Assembly: GCA_947494545.1 (NCBI GenBank)
Contig: CANLVH010000007.1
Location: 62,001-126,000 of the forward strand
Source: an uncultured Mesonia sp.
GTDB taxonomy: Bacteria > Bacteroidota > Bacteroidia > Flavobacteriales > Flavobacteriaceae
Direction of reading: 5' to 3'
DNA length: 64,000 bases
The notes under the pieces were generated by a model. That model was not told where the DNA came from, did no database searches, and saw nothing but the letters and a program-made list of their open reading frames with translations. Made by a program: the position numbers and the translations under genes. Below are positions 1-8,717 of this stretch, one piece after another (position 1 is the first letter of the stretch; each line of letters opens with the position of its first letter).

Positions 1-1
1 C

Positions 2-9
2 TATTTTTG
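2..9 (+). promoter_or_regulatory. -7 promoter box of fbp
   Basis: TATTTTTG matches the Bacteroidota -7 consensus TAnnTTTG, 19 bases before the fbp start. The -33 element would lie outside the window. Confidence 0.5.
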
Positions 10-28
10 TGCACAAACACAACAAAAA

Positions 29-1039
29 ATGGGTAGGAAAAACCAAACTTTAGGAGAATTTATAATAGAAAATCAATCTTCTTTTCCGTATTCTTCAGGA
101 GAATTATCGCGACTTATTAACTCCATTCGTTTGGCTGCAAAAGTGGTAAATCACGAGGTAAACAAGGCCGGTTTGGTAGATATTACCGGTGCAGCGGGAG
201 ATACTAATGTGCAAGGCGAAGAACAACAAAAATTAGATGTTTATGCTAACGAAAAGTTTATTCAGACCCTAACCAATCGCGAAATTGTTTGTGGTATAGC
301 TTCCGAAGAAAACGATGATTATATTACCATACAAGGTCAAAATAACGACCATAAAAATAAATATGTGGTGTTGATGGATCCGCTTGACGGAAGTTCTAAT
401 ATAGATGTAAATGTTTCTGTAGGAACTATTTTTTCTATCTACCGCCGTAAAACCGAAGTTGGTAAGCCCGTAACCCAAGAAGATTTCTTACAACCCGGCA
501 ACCAGCAAGTAGCCGCCGGTTATATTATTTACGGTACTTCTACAATGTTGGTTTACACAACCGGTCACGGGGTAAACGGCTTTACGTTAAACCCGGCAAT
601 TGGCACGTATTATTTATCGCATCCGGATATGCGTTTTCCTAAAGATGGAAAAATTTATTCGATTAACGAAGGTAATTATGCCCACTTTCCACAAGGTGTA
701 AAAGATTATTTAAAATATTGTCAAGCAGAAGATGGCGACAGGCCGTATACTTCGCGATATATTGGCTCGTTGGTTTCAGATTTTCATAGAAATATCATAA
801 AAGGCGGAATTTATATCTACCCAAAAACCGCAAAATCTGAAAATGGTAAATTGCGTTTGTTATACGAATGTAATCCAATGGCATTTTTGGCAGAGCAAGC
901 CGGCGGAGTGGCAAGCGATGGTTTTAAGCGTATTATGGATATTGAGCCAAAAGAATTACACCAACGCACGCCTTTTTTCTGCGGAAGCGAAAATATGGTG
1001 AAAAAAGCAGAAGAGTTTATGAAAAACGCGCCGGAATAA
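29..1039 (+). CDS. fbp: Class I fructose-1,6-bisphosphatase
   Basis: Cytoplasmic gluconeogenic enzyme that hydrolyses fructose 1,6-bisphosphate to fructose 6-phosphate and phosphate. The 336-residue length is normal for the class I family. The metal-binding signature DPLDGSS is at residues 117-123 and continues into [11 protein letters not shown] second family block, [14 protein letters not shown], lies near residues 280-293. The ATG at 29 follows an A-rich leader and a TAnnTTTG box at 2-9, so the start is well supported. The gene stands alone: the next gene is convergent and 254 bp away, across a repeat-bearing gap. Nothing suggests damage. Confidence 0.96.
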   Translation: MGRKNQTLGEFIIENQSSFPYSSGELSRLINSIRLAAKVVNHEVNKAGLVDITGAAGDTNVQGEEQQKLDVYANEKFIQTLTNREIVCGIASEENDDYITIQGQNNDHKNKYVVLMDPLDGSSNIDVNVSVGTIFSIYRRKTEVGKPVTQEDFLQPGNQQVAAGYIIYGTSTMLVYTTGHGVNGFTLNPAIGTYYLSHPDMRFPKDGKIYSINEGNYAHFPQGVKDYLKYCQAEDGDRPYTSRYIGSLVSDFHRNIIKGGIYIYPKTAKSENGKLRLLYECNPMAFLAEQAGGVASDGFKRIMDIEPKELHQRTPFFCGSENMVKKAEEFMKNAPE

Positions 1040-1083
1040 GTGCCAAAATTTTTTATGATGACTATTTTTTTTAGCTCTTTAAT

Positions 1084-1156
1084 AAACTTGTAACATCGAG
1101 CGCAGTTGAAATCTTAACTCTAAGAAACTTGTCACATCGAACGCAGTCGAGATATT
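1084..1156. repeat. Two tandem copies of a ~30 bp intergenic repeat
   Basis: Copy 1 (1084-1114) and copy 2 (1125-1156) both read as variants of AAACTTGTNACATCGA followed by RCGCAGTYGARAT. They differ at about five positions. The core TCGA-N6-TYGA is roughly palindromic. Similar ACATCGAGCGCAGTCGA words are, from memory, frequent in flavobacterial intergenic regions, which suggests a REP-like dispersed element. The rest of the fbp/TerB gap holds a CTTTACGGAA copy (1223-1232) and the palindrome at 1273-1292. Confidence 0.7.
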
Positions 1157-1222
1157 TTGATTATTGGGAGTCTATCACAAAATTCAAACGATTGGTTAAC
1201 AAAATAATATTTAATCCGTTCT

Positions 1223-1232
1223 CTTTACGGAA
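1223..1232 (+). repeat. Dispersed 10-mer CTTTACGGAA, first of many copies
   Basis: The 9-mer TTTACGGAA occurs by eye at 36 places. Plus orientation starts: 1224, 4638, 5857, 6815, 11151, 12961, 14173, 17427, 19244, 21963, 22904, 23958, 25139, 29339, 35995, 36528, 38344, 39927, 43578, 49431, 55186, 56342. Reverse orientation (TTCCGTAAA) starts: 9371, 15479, 17768, 17912, 31378, 34255, 36447, 40671, 47030, 47446, 50389, 54793, 55120, 60873. Twenty-five of these extend to CTTTACGGAA. Ten lie between genes. About one copy would be expected from base composition. Confidence 0.85.
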
Positions 1233-1272
1233 TTAATTGCGCTTTACTTTCTTATATTAAGCAGCAAAGAAC

Positions 1273-1292
1273 TTTTCGGCTATAGCCGAAAA
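1273..1292. terminator. Perfect 20-base palindrome between convergent genes
   Basis: TTTTCGGCTATAGCCGAAAA is a perfect inverted repeat lying directly after the TerB-like stop codon (minus strand) and downstream of fbp. It can form a GC-cored hairpin, but no clear T-tract follows on either strand. Termination is therefore only a guess. Confidence 0.4.
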
Positions 1293-1293
1293 A

Positions 1294-1722
1294 TTAATCT
1301 TTACGTTCTAACAAATACAGGTAATCATCAAAACTTAATCTGCCTCCTAAAATTTTCACAGAACGGTCTATTATTGCTTGCGAAGTTTCCGGGTCAAAAC
1401 CCAAAGCTACTGCATATTTTTTAAGCATAAATTCTTCGTCCTTATCCATATTATGGTCGGCAAAAATTACGATTAGCACCTCATAAAGACGTTCTAACCT
1501 TTTTGCTGCAGAGTTAGGCGGATTTACCGGATACCCGGTAGGATTTTTAATTATTTTGGCATATTCTTCTTTATCTACACCAAGTTTGTTTGCTAATCGT
1601 TTTAAAACGCGCTCCTCTTCCTCGTTAATTTCACCATCTACCGATGCAATATTAACAATAGCTGCAAAACGCCCAATGTTGCGTTGGTGGTGGCCTGAAT
1701 CAAATAAATCTGTAAACGACAT
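1294..1722 (-). CDS. TerB-like (tellurite resistance family) protein
   Basis: Small all-helical cytoplasmic protein of 142 residues with the acidic TerB-type pattern: AAIVNIASVDGEINEEEE near residues 20-37 and a second acidic turn, ADHNMDKDEEF, near residues 92-102. These paired acidic helices are the metal-binding-like feature of the TerB fold. The family is linked to tellurite and stress responses, but single stand-alone copies such as this have no settled function. A -7 box (TATATTTG on the minus strand, 1746-1753) precedes it. It is divergent from ileS and convergent with fbp. No other ter genes are nearby, so a tellurite role is not implied. Confidence 0.8.
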   Translation of the reverse strand: MSFTDLFDSGHHQRNIGRFAAIVNIASVDGEINEEEERVLKRLANKLGVDKEEYAKIIKNPTGYPVNPPNSAAKRLERLYEVLIVIFADHNMDKDEEFMLKKYAVALGFDPETSQAIIDRSVKILGGRLSFDDYLYLLERKD

Positions 1723-1745
1723 AATGAATTTTGTATTTGTTAAAA

Positions 1746-1753
1746 CAAATATA
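1746..1753 (-). promoter_or_regulatory. -7 promoter box of the TerB-like gene
   Basis: Read on the minus strand this is TATATTTG (TAnnTTTG), 24 bases upstream of the ATG. The divergent ileS side has a near-consensus TAATTTCG at 1864-1871. Confidence 0.5.
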
Positions 1754-1896
1754 CAGAAAGCTGTTTTAATAAAAATAATTTGTTGCGGGTTAAATTATAA
1801 TTATTTAACCATCAAAGGGATAGGTTTTTTTATTTTTTGCGGCCTCGGTTTGGCAAAATTCCGTAATTTCGCAGACTATTAAAAAAAGGCATATTC

Positions 1897-4800
1897 ATGA
1901 GTAAAAAATTTGCAGAATATAAAGAGCTGGACTTGCCCGAAGTAGCTAAGAAAACGCAGGATTTTTGGGAAAAGCAAAACATTTTTGAAAAAAGCATCAG
2001 TACGCGCGATGCCAACAAACCCTACGTGTTTTTTGAAGGACCGCCTTCTGCAAATGGCCTGCCCGGTATTCACCACGTGATGGCAAGAACTATCAAAGAT
2101 ATTTTTTGTAGGTTTAAAACCCAACAAGGTTTTCAGGTAAAAAGAAAAGCCGGTTGGGATACGCACGGACTTCCGGTAGAGTTGGGCGTAGAAAAAGAAT
2201 TGGGAATTACCAAAGAAGACATTGGCTCAAAAATTAGTGTAGAAGATTATAACGACGCCTGCAAAAATGCCGTAATGCGCTACACAGATGTATGGAAAGA
2301 CCTTACCGAAAAAATGGGGTATTGGGTAAATATGGACGATCCGTATATTACTTACAAACCAAAATATATGGAAAGCGTTTGGTATCTGCTTTCCGAAATT
2401 TATAAAAAAGGCCTTATTTATAAAGGCTATACCATTCAGCCGTTTTCACCAAAGGCAGGAACCGGTTTAAGTTCGCACGAACTTAATCAACCCGGTACTT
2501 ATCAAGATGTTACAGATACTACGGTAACCGCACAATTTAAAGCAAAAGAAGAAAGCTTGCCTGATTTTCTTAAAAACGAAGGCGAAATTAATCTTATTGC
2601 TTGGACAACCACCCCTTGGACGCTTCCCAGCAATACAGCTTTGACGGTTGGCCCGAAAATAGATTATGTATTGGTAAAAACCTTTAATCAATACACATTC
2701 GAGCCAATTACCATTATTGTTGCAGAAGCTTTAGCAAAGCAGCAATTTGATAAAAAATTTAAGCAAGTAGAAAACGAAGAAGATTTACAAGCGTATACAA
2801 AAGAAGCTAAAAAAATCCCGTATTGGATTGGCAAAAAGTTTAAAGGTAAAGATTTAGTTAATATTCAGTACGAACAGCTTTTGCCGTATGCTTTGCCGCA
2901 TAACAATCCTGAAAATGCCTTTAGAGTAATTGCGGGAGATTTTGTAACTACAGAAGACGGTACCGGAATCGTACACACCGCGCCAACTTTTGGGGCAGAC
3001 GATGCAATGGTTGCTAAAAAAGCAACTCCGGAAATTCCGCCAATGTTGGTAAAAGACGAGAACGATAATTTGGTGCCACTGGTAGATTTACAAGGCCGTT
3101 TTAGAGAGCAAATGGGCGAGCTTGCCGGTAAATACGTTAAAAACGAATATTACGACGACGGCAAAGCTCCGGAAAAATCGGTAGATGTAGAAATTGCCAT
3201 TAAGCTAAAAGAAGAAAACAAAGCTTTTAAGGTAGAAAAATACGTGCACAGTTACCCAAATTGCTGGCGTACAGATAAACCTATTTTATACTATCCGTTA
3301 GATTCTTGGTTTATTAAAGTAACCGAGGTAAAAGACCGGATGCACGAATTAAACAAAGGCATAAACTGGAAACCGGCCTCTACCGGCGAAGGCCGTTTTG
3401 GAAATTGGTTGGCCAATGCTAACGACTGGAATTTGTCACGCTCTAGATTCTGGGGAATTCCGTTGCCTATTTGGCGTACAGAAGATGGCAAAGAAGAATT
3501 GATTATTGGCTCGGTGGCCGAATTAAAAACAGAAATGCAAAAAGCCGTGGAAGCCGGCGTAATGCAAAAAGATATTTTTGAAGATTTTGTGGTAGGCGAT
3601 ATGTCCGAAGAAAATTATGATAAAATAGATTTGCATAAAAACATAGTAGATAAAATTAAATTGGTAGCGCCATCCGGCAAAACCATGCACCGCGAGGCAG
3701 ATTTAATAGACGTTTGGTTTGATTCTGGCTCTATGCCTTATGCGCAATGGCATTACCCGTTTGAGAATAAAGAACTAGTAGAAAAATCTGAGCGTAAAGC
3801 AGATTTTATTGCCGAAGGCGTAGATCAAACCCGTGGTTGGTTTTATACCTTGCACGCCATTGCAACTTTAATGTTTGACGATGTCGCTTATAAAAATGTA
3901 GTTTCTAACGGATTGGTTTTAGATAAAAACGGCCAAAAAATGTCTAAACGTTTGGGCAATGCCGTAGATCCGTTTGAAACTTTGGCTGCTTTTGGCCCAG
4001 ATGCTACCCGTTGGTATATGATTGCCAACGCCAATCCTTGGGATAATTTAAAATTTGATATAGAAGGAATTGCAGAAGTAAGAAGAAAGTTTTTTGGAAC
4101 GCTATATAACACGTATAACTTTTTTGCGCTTTACGCCAATATCGACAACTTTACCTATGCCGAAAAAGAATTGCCAATTGCAGAAAGACCGGAAATAGAC
4201 CGTTGGGTACTTTCAGAATTGCATACGCTAATTGGTAAGGTAGAAAAATTCTATTCTAATTACGAGCCTACCAAGGCTGCGCGAGCAATTTCAGAATTTG
4301 TACAAGAAAACCTAAGCAACTGGTTTGTACGTTTAAGCAGAAGACGTTTCTGGAAACCCGCAGCACAAATCAATTCCGGCGAAGACCAATATAATACAGA
4401 TAAAATTTCTGCTTATCAGACCTTGTATACTTGCTTAGAAAATGTAGCTAAATTGGCCGCACCAATAGCACCTTTTTATATGGATGCGTTGTATAGAGAT
4501 TTAACAGAAGTTTCTCAAAAAGATACGGCAGAAAGTGTACATTTAGCCAAGTTTCCAAAACAAGAAGAAAGCTTTATAGACAAAGCTTTGGAACAGAAAA
4601 TGCACAAAGCGCAAATCATTTCTTCGTTGGTTTTATCTTTACGGAAAAAAGAAATGATAAAAGTACGACAGCCGTTACAAAGAATTATGCTTCCGGTGTT
4701 GGACGATGCGGTAAAAGAAGAGATAAATGCAGTAGCAGATTTGATTAAATCTGAAGTAAACGTAAAAGAAATAGAGCTTATAGACGATGCTTCGGGTATT

Positions 4801-5328
4801 TTGGTTAAAACTGTAAAACCTAATTTTAAAGTCTTAGGTCCACGATTTGGAAAAGACATGAAAAAGGTGGTTGCCGCCATAAACACAATGGGACCGGAAG
4901 ATATTGCTAAGCTGGAAAAAGAAGGCGAAATAAGCATTGAAATTAACGGGAAAATGATTATGTTGCAACTCAACGAAGTAGAAATAGCTTCCGAAGATAT
5001 TGAGGGATGGTTAGTAGCCAGTAACAGTGGTCTAACCGTTGCATTAGACGTGAGTCTTACCCCTGAACTAGTAAAAGAAGGAATAGCGCGAGAATTAGTA
5101 AACAGAATTCAAAACCTACGAAAAGATTCCGGTTTTGAAGTTACCGATAAAATTGAGGTAAAAATTAAAAGTGACGGGATGATCGAGGATGCCGTTAACG
5201 ATAATAAGACATATATTAAAAACGAAACGCTTACTGCAAAACTCGAAATTGTAGAAAGCAATCTGGACAATGGGATAGCGATAAATTTTGATGATGTAAA
5301 TACCCAATTGGCCATTAAAAAACACTAA
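1897..5328 (+). CDS. ileS: Isoleucyl-tRNA synthetase, GXHH-type
   Basis: Charges tRNA-Ile with isoleucine. At 1143 residues it is longer than the usual bacterial IleRS1 (about 930-950) and resembles the eukaryote-like IleRS2 type. The class I HIGH site reads PGIHH at residues 56-60, so the expected HXGH appears as GXHH (G57, H59, H60). KMSKR is intact at 681-685. A long CP1 editing insertion lies between them (about 200-400), and a C-terminal extension follows the anticodon-binding domain. IleRS2 enzymes are known for mupirocin tolerance; that this one is tolerant is inference. A dksA-like gene starts 2 bp after the stop, so the two are co-transcribed. Confidence 0.97.
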   Translation: MSKKFAEYKELDLPEVAKKTQDFWEKQNIFEKSISTRDANKPYVFFEGPPSANGLPGIHHVMARTIKDIFCRFKTQQGFQVKRKAGWDTHGLPVELGVEKELGITKEDIGSKISVEDYNDACKNAVMRYTDVWKDLTEKMGYWVNMDDPYITYKPKYMESVWYLLSEIYKKGLIYKGYTIQPFSPKAGTGLSSHELNQPGTYQDVTDTTVTAQFKAKEESLPDFLKNEGEINLIAWTTTPWTLPSNTALTVGPKIDYVLVKTFNQYTFEPITIIVAEALAKQQFDKKFKQVENEEDLQAYTKEAKKIPYWIGKKFKGKDLVNIQYEQLLPYALPHNNPENAFRVIAGDFVTTEDGTGIVHTAPTFGADDAMVAKKATPEIPPMLVKDENDNLVPLVDLQGRFREQMGELAGKYVKNEYYDDGKAPEKSVDVEIAIKLKEENKAFKVEKYVHSYPNCWRTDKPILYYPLDSWFIKVTEVKDRMHELNKGINWKPASTGEGRFGNWLANANDWNLSRSRFWGIPLPIWRTEDGKEELIIGSVAELKTEMQKAVEAGVMQKDIFEDFVVGDMSEENYDKIDLHKNIVDKIKLVAPSGKTMHREADLIDVWFDSGSMPYAQWHYPFENKELVEKSERKADFIAEGVDQTRGWFYTLHAIATLMFDDVAYKNVVSNGLVLDKNGQKMSKRLGNAVDPFETLAAFGPDATRWYMIANANPWDNLKFDIEGIAEVRRKFFGTLYNTYNFFALYANIDNFTYAEKELPIAERPEIDRWVLSELHTLIGKVEKFYSNYEPTKAARAISEFVQENLSNWFVRLSRRRFWKPAAQINSGEDQYNTDKISAYQTLYTCLENVAKLAAPIAPFYMDALYRDLTEVSQKDTAESVHLAKFPKQEESFIDKALEQKMHKAQIISSLVLSLRKKEMIKVRQPLQRIMLPVLDDAVKEEINAVADLIKSEVNVKEIELIDDASGILVKTVKPNFKVLGPRFGKDMKKVVAAINTMGPEDIAKLEKEGEISIEINGKMIMLQLNEVEIASEDIEGWLVASNSGLTVALDVSLTPELVKEGIARELVNRIQNLRKDSGFEVTDKIEVKIKSDGMIEDAVNDNKTYIKNETLTAKLEIVESNLDNGIAINFDDVNTQLAIKKH

Positions 5329-5330
5329 CT

Positions 5331-5720
5331 ATGACAACACAAGAAACACAAAAAGAAAGGTACACAGATGCAGAGTTGGCCGAGTTTAAAGCTATTATAG
5401 AAGATAAAATAGTAAAAGCTACCCAACAATTAGAAATGTACCAAAGCGCGTATATGAACGATAGCTCAAATGGGACAGACGACACCTCTCCAACTTTTAA
5501 AGCCTTTGACGAAGGCAGCAAAACAATGAGCAAAGAAGCAAACTCACAATTGGCCATACGCCAAGAAAAGTTTATTCGCGATTTAAAAAATGCCTTGGTG
5601 CGTATAGAAAATAAAACCTATGGTATTTGCCGTGTAACCGGTAAATTAATCAAAAAGGAACGTTTAAGATTAGTACCGCACGCAACGCTAAGCATAGAAG
5701 CAAAAAATATGCAGCAATAA
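5331..5720 (+). CDS. DksA/TraR-family protein with degenerate zinc finger
   Basis: Predicted RNA-polymerase secondary-channel regulator of 129 residues. The N-terminal half is a charged helical coiled-coil region containing SNGTDDTSPTFKAFDEGS, which resembles the DksA tip region. The C-terminal motif GICRVTGKLIKKERLRLVP (about residues 100-118) matches the family finger GICxxCGxxIxxxRL. Only the first cysteine is left; the second is Thr, and the last pair is absent after PHATLS. A structural zinc is therefore unlikely. It starts 2 bp after ileS and is followed by the terminator at 5740-5807, which makes a two-gene operon. Confidence 0.9.
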   Translation: MTTQETQKERYTDAELAEFKAIIEDKIVKATQQLEMYQSAYMNDSSNGTDDTSPTFKAFDEGSKTMSKEANSQLAIRQEKFIRDLKNALVRIENKTYGICRVTGKLIKKERLRLVPHATLSIEAKNMQQ

Positions 5721-5739
5721 GTATTGGTTCTGCATTTAG

Positions 5740-5807
5740 AAAGCTGTTTCAATACCGTGCTTCTTTTTTAGAAGTTTATTTTAAAAACGGATTGAAGCAG
5801 CTTTTTT
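5740..5807 (+). terminator. Rho-independent terminator of the ileS operon
   Basis: The arms AAAGCTGTTTCAAT (5740-5753) and ATTGAAGCAGCTTT (5791-5804) pair over 14 bp with one G-U wobble, followed by a T-run. The loop contains a second small hairpin (CTTC...GAAG). Confidence 0.75.
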
Positions 5808-5819
5808 ATTTTTTCGGCT

Positions 5820-6446
5820 ATGAAAAATTTAACGGTTGTCTTGTTGGTTTTTTTCCTTTACGGAAATAATTGCTATGCGCAACGCAGCAAAACAACCATT
5901 ATTCCGGCAAAGGGTATTGAAAGCGTTTTTGTGCAAGCCGATGAGGTTTTTAAAATTTCCATAAATGCTTCTAAGCGAAAAACTATCCGCTACAGCGTTA
6001 CGGCAGAGGGAGAATATTTGTAGGATATTTATTTAAAAAACAGCAGAGAAGGGAGAGAGCTTAAACTAGAATCGCACTATAACAAACAATTGCTTGGTGG
6101 GCAGGATAAATTAGGCTCGCACAAAGTATTTGCCGTAAACCTAGAAATAGATGTGCCGCAAAACCTTAAGGTGGTTATTCTTTCTAACTTGGCATCTGTT
6201 TACGCAAATGGCGCTTTTAACTATCTGGAAACCGAACTTAAAGCAGGACAATGCCGCCTATCTAACTTTAGCGGAAAAGCCTTTGTTGTAACCTATATCG
6301 GCAATGTGTTTGTAAAAACAAAATAAGCACAAGTAGAAGCAAAATCTAATTTAGGAGTAGTAAAAGTAGACCCGCGTTTAGGTTTTGGTAAATTAATTAA
6401 AGTAAAATCTATCTCTGGTGATATAGTTGTGAAAAAAATCGAATAA
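5820..6446 (+). pseudogene. Decayed secreted DUF2807-like (GIN-type) protein
   Basis: One continuous reading frame runs from the ATG at 5820 to the TAA at 6444, interrupted by two in-frame stops: TAG at 6021-6023 and TAA at 6324-6326. There is no frameshift. Read through, it gives about 206 residues: a signal peptide (VVLLVFFLYGNNCYAQ), then short repeating beta-strand segments such as VNLEIDVPQNLKVVILSNLA and a terminal VKSISGDIVVKK, typical of head-GIN/DUF2807 adhesin-like domains. From memory, other flavobacteria carry an intact relative between the dksA-like gene and lspA; that placing is not checked. Two point nonsense mutations explain the break best. A sequencing error at both sites is less likely. 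Confidence 0.8.
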
Positions 6447-6480
6447 AAAAATGTATTTTTACCGCCAAAATTTTAAGTAA

Positions 6481-7101
6481 ATGTCGTTAAAAAAAGCTTC
6501 CTGGCTCATTTTGGTAATTTTGATTGTTGATCAAATTTCTAAGTTTTATATAAAAACCAATTTTGCCCTTGGCGATGAAATTAAGGTTTTTGATTGGTTT
6601 AGAATTCTTTTTGTAGAAAACGAAGGCATGGCGTGGGGCGCAAAAATTCCCGGGCAATATGGTAAGCTTTTTCTTACGCTTTTTAGGTTGGTAGCCATTG
6701 TAGGTATTGGTTATTGGCTTTGGGATTCTGCCAGAAAAAACGGTTCTAAAATTCTACTTATTTCTATCGCTTTAATTTTTGCCGGAGCTTTTGGCAATAT
6801 TATAGACTCGGTTTTTTACGGAATTATTTTTAACAACAGTCATAACCAAATTGCAACTTTTCTGCCAGAAGCCGGTGGTTACGGTACTCTTTTTCACGGC
6901 AAGGTGGTAGATATGCTTTATTTCCCGTTATGGAGCGGTTATTTACCGGAGTGGATCCCGTTTTGGGGTGGCAATTACTTTACTTTTTTTGAACCGGTTT
7001 TTAACATTGCAGATTCTGCAATAACTGTTGGCGTAATTTTATTGCTTTTTTTTAATAAACAAGCTTTTCCACAGGAAGAAGAGAAAAAGAAAACCAATTA
7101 A
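6481..7101 (+). CDS. lspA: Lipoprotein signal peptidase (signal peptidase II)
   Basis: Inner-membrane aspartic peptidase that cleaves prolipoprotein signal peptides after lipidation. At 206 residues it is longer than proteobacterial forms because of a loop between the conserved blocks, as is usual in Bacteroidota. The membrane segments are visible (WLILVILIVDQISKF first). The blocks GNIIDSVFYG, KVVDMLYFPL and FNIADSAITVG are present; the Asp of KVVDM and of NIADS are the expected catalytic pair. A near-consensus TATTTTTA box lies about 30 bp upstream. The decayed gene precedes it. It has several likely substrates in this window (M23, DUF5689 and 144-residue lipoproteins, LptC). Confidence 0.95.
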   Translation: MSLKKASWLILVILIVDQISKFYIKTNFALGDEIKVFDWFRILFVENEGMAWGAKIPGQYGKLFLTLFRLVAIVGIGYWLWDSARKNGSKILLISIALIFAGAFGNIIDSVFYGIIFNNSHNQIATFLPEAGGYGTLFHGKVVDMLYFPLWSGYLPEWIPFWGGNYFTFFEPVFNIADSAITVGVILLLFFNKQAFPQEEEKKKTN

Positions 7102-7175
7102 GTTTTTTGAAGAGCAATAGCTGGGAAAGTAATTAGGTAGTTAAAATATTTTTTCTTTTTCCGGATACTAAGATT

Positions 7176-7739
7176 CTAAAATCTATAAATTTCATTCGGG
7201 GTTACGCAGTAATCCAGTTTCTTGTCGTGTTTATTGGTGTCTTCAATTTGCGCTTCCGCGGAAAAAAAACTAAGACCAATTTTTATGACTTCTGGGTCAC
7301 AGGTTTCTAAAAATCTGTCATAAAAACCTTTGCCATAACCGGTGCGGTGTCCGTTTAAATCGAAAGCCAGAAGCGGTACAAAAACCACCTCAATTTTTTT
7401 TGGCATAATTTCTATACCTTCAGTCGGTTCAGGGATTCCCCATTTATTTACTTTTAGATTGGTATTATCGGTAAGTAAAATGTTGGTCATTTGGTGGGTT
7501 TTAAAATCGCTTTTAGAAACCACAATGTTTTTGTCTTTTCCATTTAAAATATGAAGAATAAATTCGGTATTGACTTCTTGGTGTTTTTCTATACTTAAAA
7601 AAATATGGTAATAAGTATATTCCCAAATGGGTAGTTCTAACAGTTTATTGGCTATTTCCAGACTGCTTTTATCAATTTCTTCCGCAGATAAAGCTTTGCG
7701 TTTTTGCTTGTATTTTTCCCGAAGTTCTTTTTTTAGCAT
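7176..7739 (-). CDS. 5-formyltetrahydrofolate cyclo-ligase
   Basis: ATP-dependent cytoplasmic enzyme that converts 5-formyl-THF to 5,10-methenyl-THF, returning a storage folate to one-carbon metabolism. The 187-residue length is typical. The N-terminal basic block KKELREKYKQKRKAL is present. The catalytic and ATP-binding loop RTGYGKGFYDRFL sits near residues 132-144, after VVFVPLLAFDLNGH. It is the last gene of a minus-strand operon, starting 5 bp after the stop of the desuccinylase-like gene. A TTCCGCGGAA palindrome lies inside the coding sequence at 7254-7263. Confidence 0.95.
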   Translation of the reverse strand: MLKKELREKYKQKRKALSAEEIDKSSLEIANKLLELPIWEYTYYHIFLSIEKHQEVNTEFILHILNGKDKNIVVSKSDFKTHQMTNILLTDNTNLKVNKWGIPEPTEGIEIMPKKIEVVFVPLLAFDLNGHRTGYGKGFYDRFLETCDPEVIKIGLSFFSAEAQIEDTNKHDKKLDYCVTPNEIYRF

Positions 7740-7744
7740 CGCAT

Positions 7745-8713
7745 CTACTCTTTTGAAATATGAAAAATGGCATCGCCTTGATAAACAATAGCAGATTGGT
7801 TTACGTTAATTATATAGCCGGTGTTGGAGGCACGTACTTTATATCTAAAACTACCATACGGATCTGTAATTATTGCAATATATTCGCCTTTTTCCACAAA
7901 TTTCCCAATAGGAATTTTTACGTGCAGCAAACCACTATATTTGGCGCGCATCCATTGGCTTTTTTTAATAAGTATATTGCTAAAGTCCGGTTCGGGAATT
8001 TCAAAATTGTCTTGCAGCATATCAAAATGCTTTAAAATTCGCATTACGCCATCAACCCCATATTTAGAAATGGTTTTATCGTTTTCTAAAGATTTTCCGC
8101 CTTCAAACAATAAAATAGGTTTGCCTAATTTGGCACAAGCACCTCTGTAAGATTTTGCAATGGTTTTAGAAAACACGGTAAAAGGAGCGTTAAAAACTTT
8201 TGCTAATTCAAAGATTTCTTCATCGCCTTCTTGTACTCTAATTTGTGCAGCGTTGTAGCGGGTAGAGCCACCGGTATGAAAATCCATACAAAAATCTGCG
8301 TGCGGTAAAATCTCGTGGGTAAATTGGTAAGCAAAACGACTGGCTAGAGCGCCGGTTTTTGAGCCGGGAAACATACGGTTTAAATCGCGACCGTCTGGAA
8401 ATTCTCTTTTTAAATTCAGAAAACCAAAAACATTTACCACCGGTATACAAATTATAGTGCCGCGTTTGGGTTTGTTTATTCCTTTAGAAATAAGCTGTCG
8501 CACAACTTCTACACCCGCAATCTCATCGCCGTGAATGCCGCCGGTTATTAATATTGTAGGGCCGGAGTTTACAGAACGCTCTACTAAAATGGGTACTTCT
8601 ACCGCCGTGGTAGTGTATAATTTGGCGGTATTAAAATTTATACGAGCACTTTGGCCCGGTTTTATTTTGTGGTTTAAAAGTTCTAAAACATCTTCCTTTT
8701 CACTGTCACGCAT
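7745..8713 (-). CDS. Succinylglutamate desuccinylase/aspartoacylase-family hydrolase
   Basis: Predicted zinc amidohydrolase of the M14/AstE-AspA group, 322 residues. Zinc-ligand motifs are visible: GGIHGDEIAGVE (H and E) and MDFHTGG (second H), with a later catalytic-type Glu in LLFEGGKS. The start at 8713 (MRDSEKED) lies 4 bp from the rimK stop and is preferred to an ATG 45 bases further upstream, which would overlap rimK. Genes of this family often travel with rimK and a retropepsin-like protease, as here. The true substrate is unknown; a role in trimming glutamylated or acylated peptides is inference. Confidence 0.9.
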   Translation of the reverse strand: MRDSEKEDVLELLNHKIKPGQSARINFNTAKLYTTTAVEVPILVERSVNSGPTILITGGIHGDEIAGVEVVRQLISKGINKPKRGTIICIPVVNVFGFLNLKREFPDGRDLNRMFPGSKTGALASRFAYQFTHEILPHADFCMDFHTGGSTRYNAAQIRVQEGDEEIFELAKVFNAPFTVFSKTIAKSYRGACAKLGKPILLFEGGKSLENDKTISKYGVDGVMRILKHFDMLQDNFEIPEPDFSNILIKKSQWMRAKYSGLLHVKIPIGKFVEKGEYIAIITDPYGSFRYKVRASNTGYIINVNQSAIVYQGDAIFHISKE

Positions 8714-8717
8714 AACT

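Noticed and set aside
1294-1722. Tellurite-resistance operon
   Set aside because: Only one TerB-like gene; no terC, terD, terZ or related genes nearby.
4515-4973. 152-codon open frame on the minus strand inside ileS
   Set aside because: Lies fully within ileS, has a Ser/Ile/Phe-rich composition typical of an antisense shadow, and no start signals.
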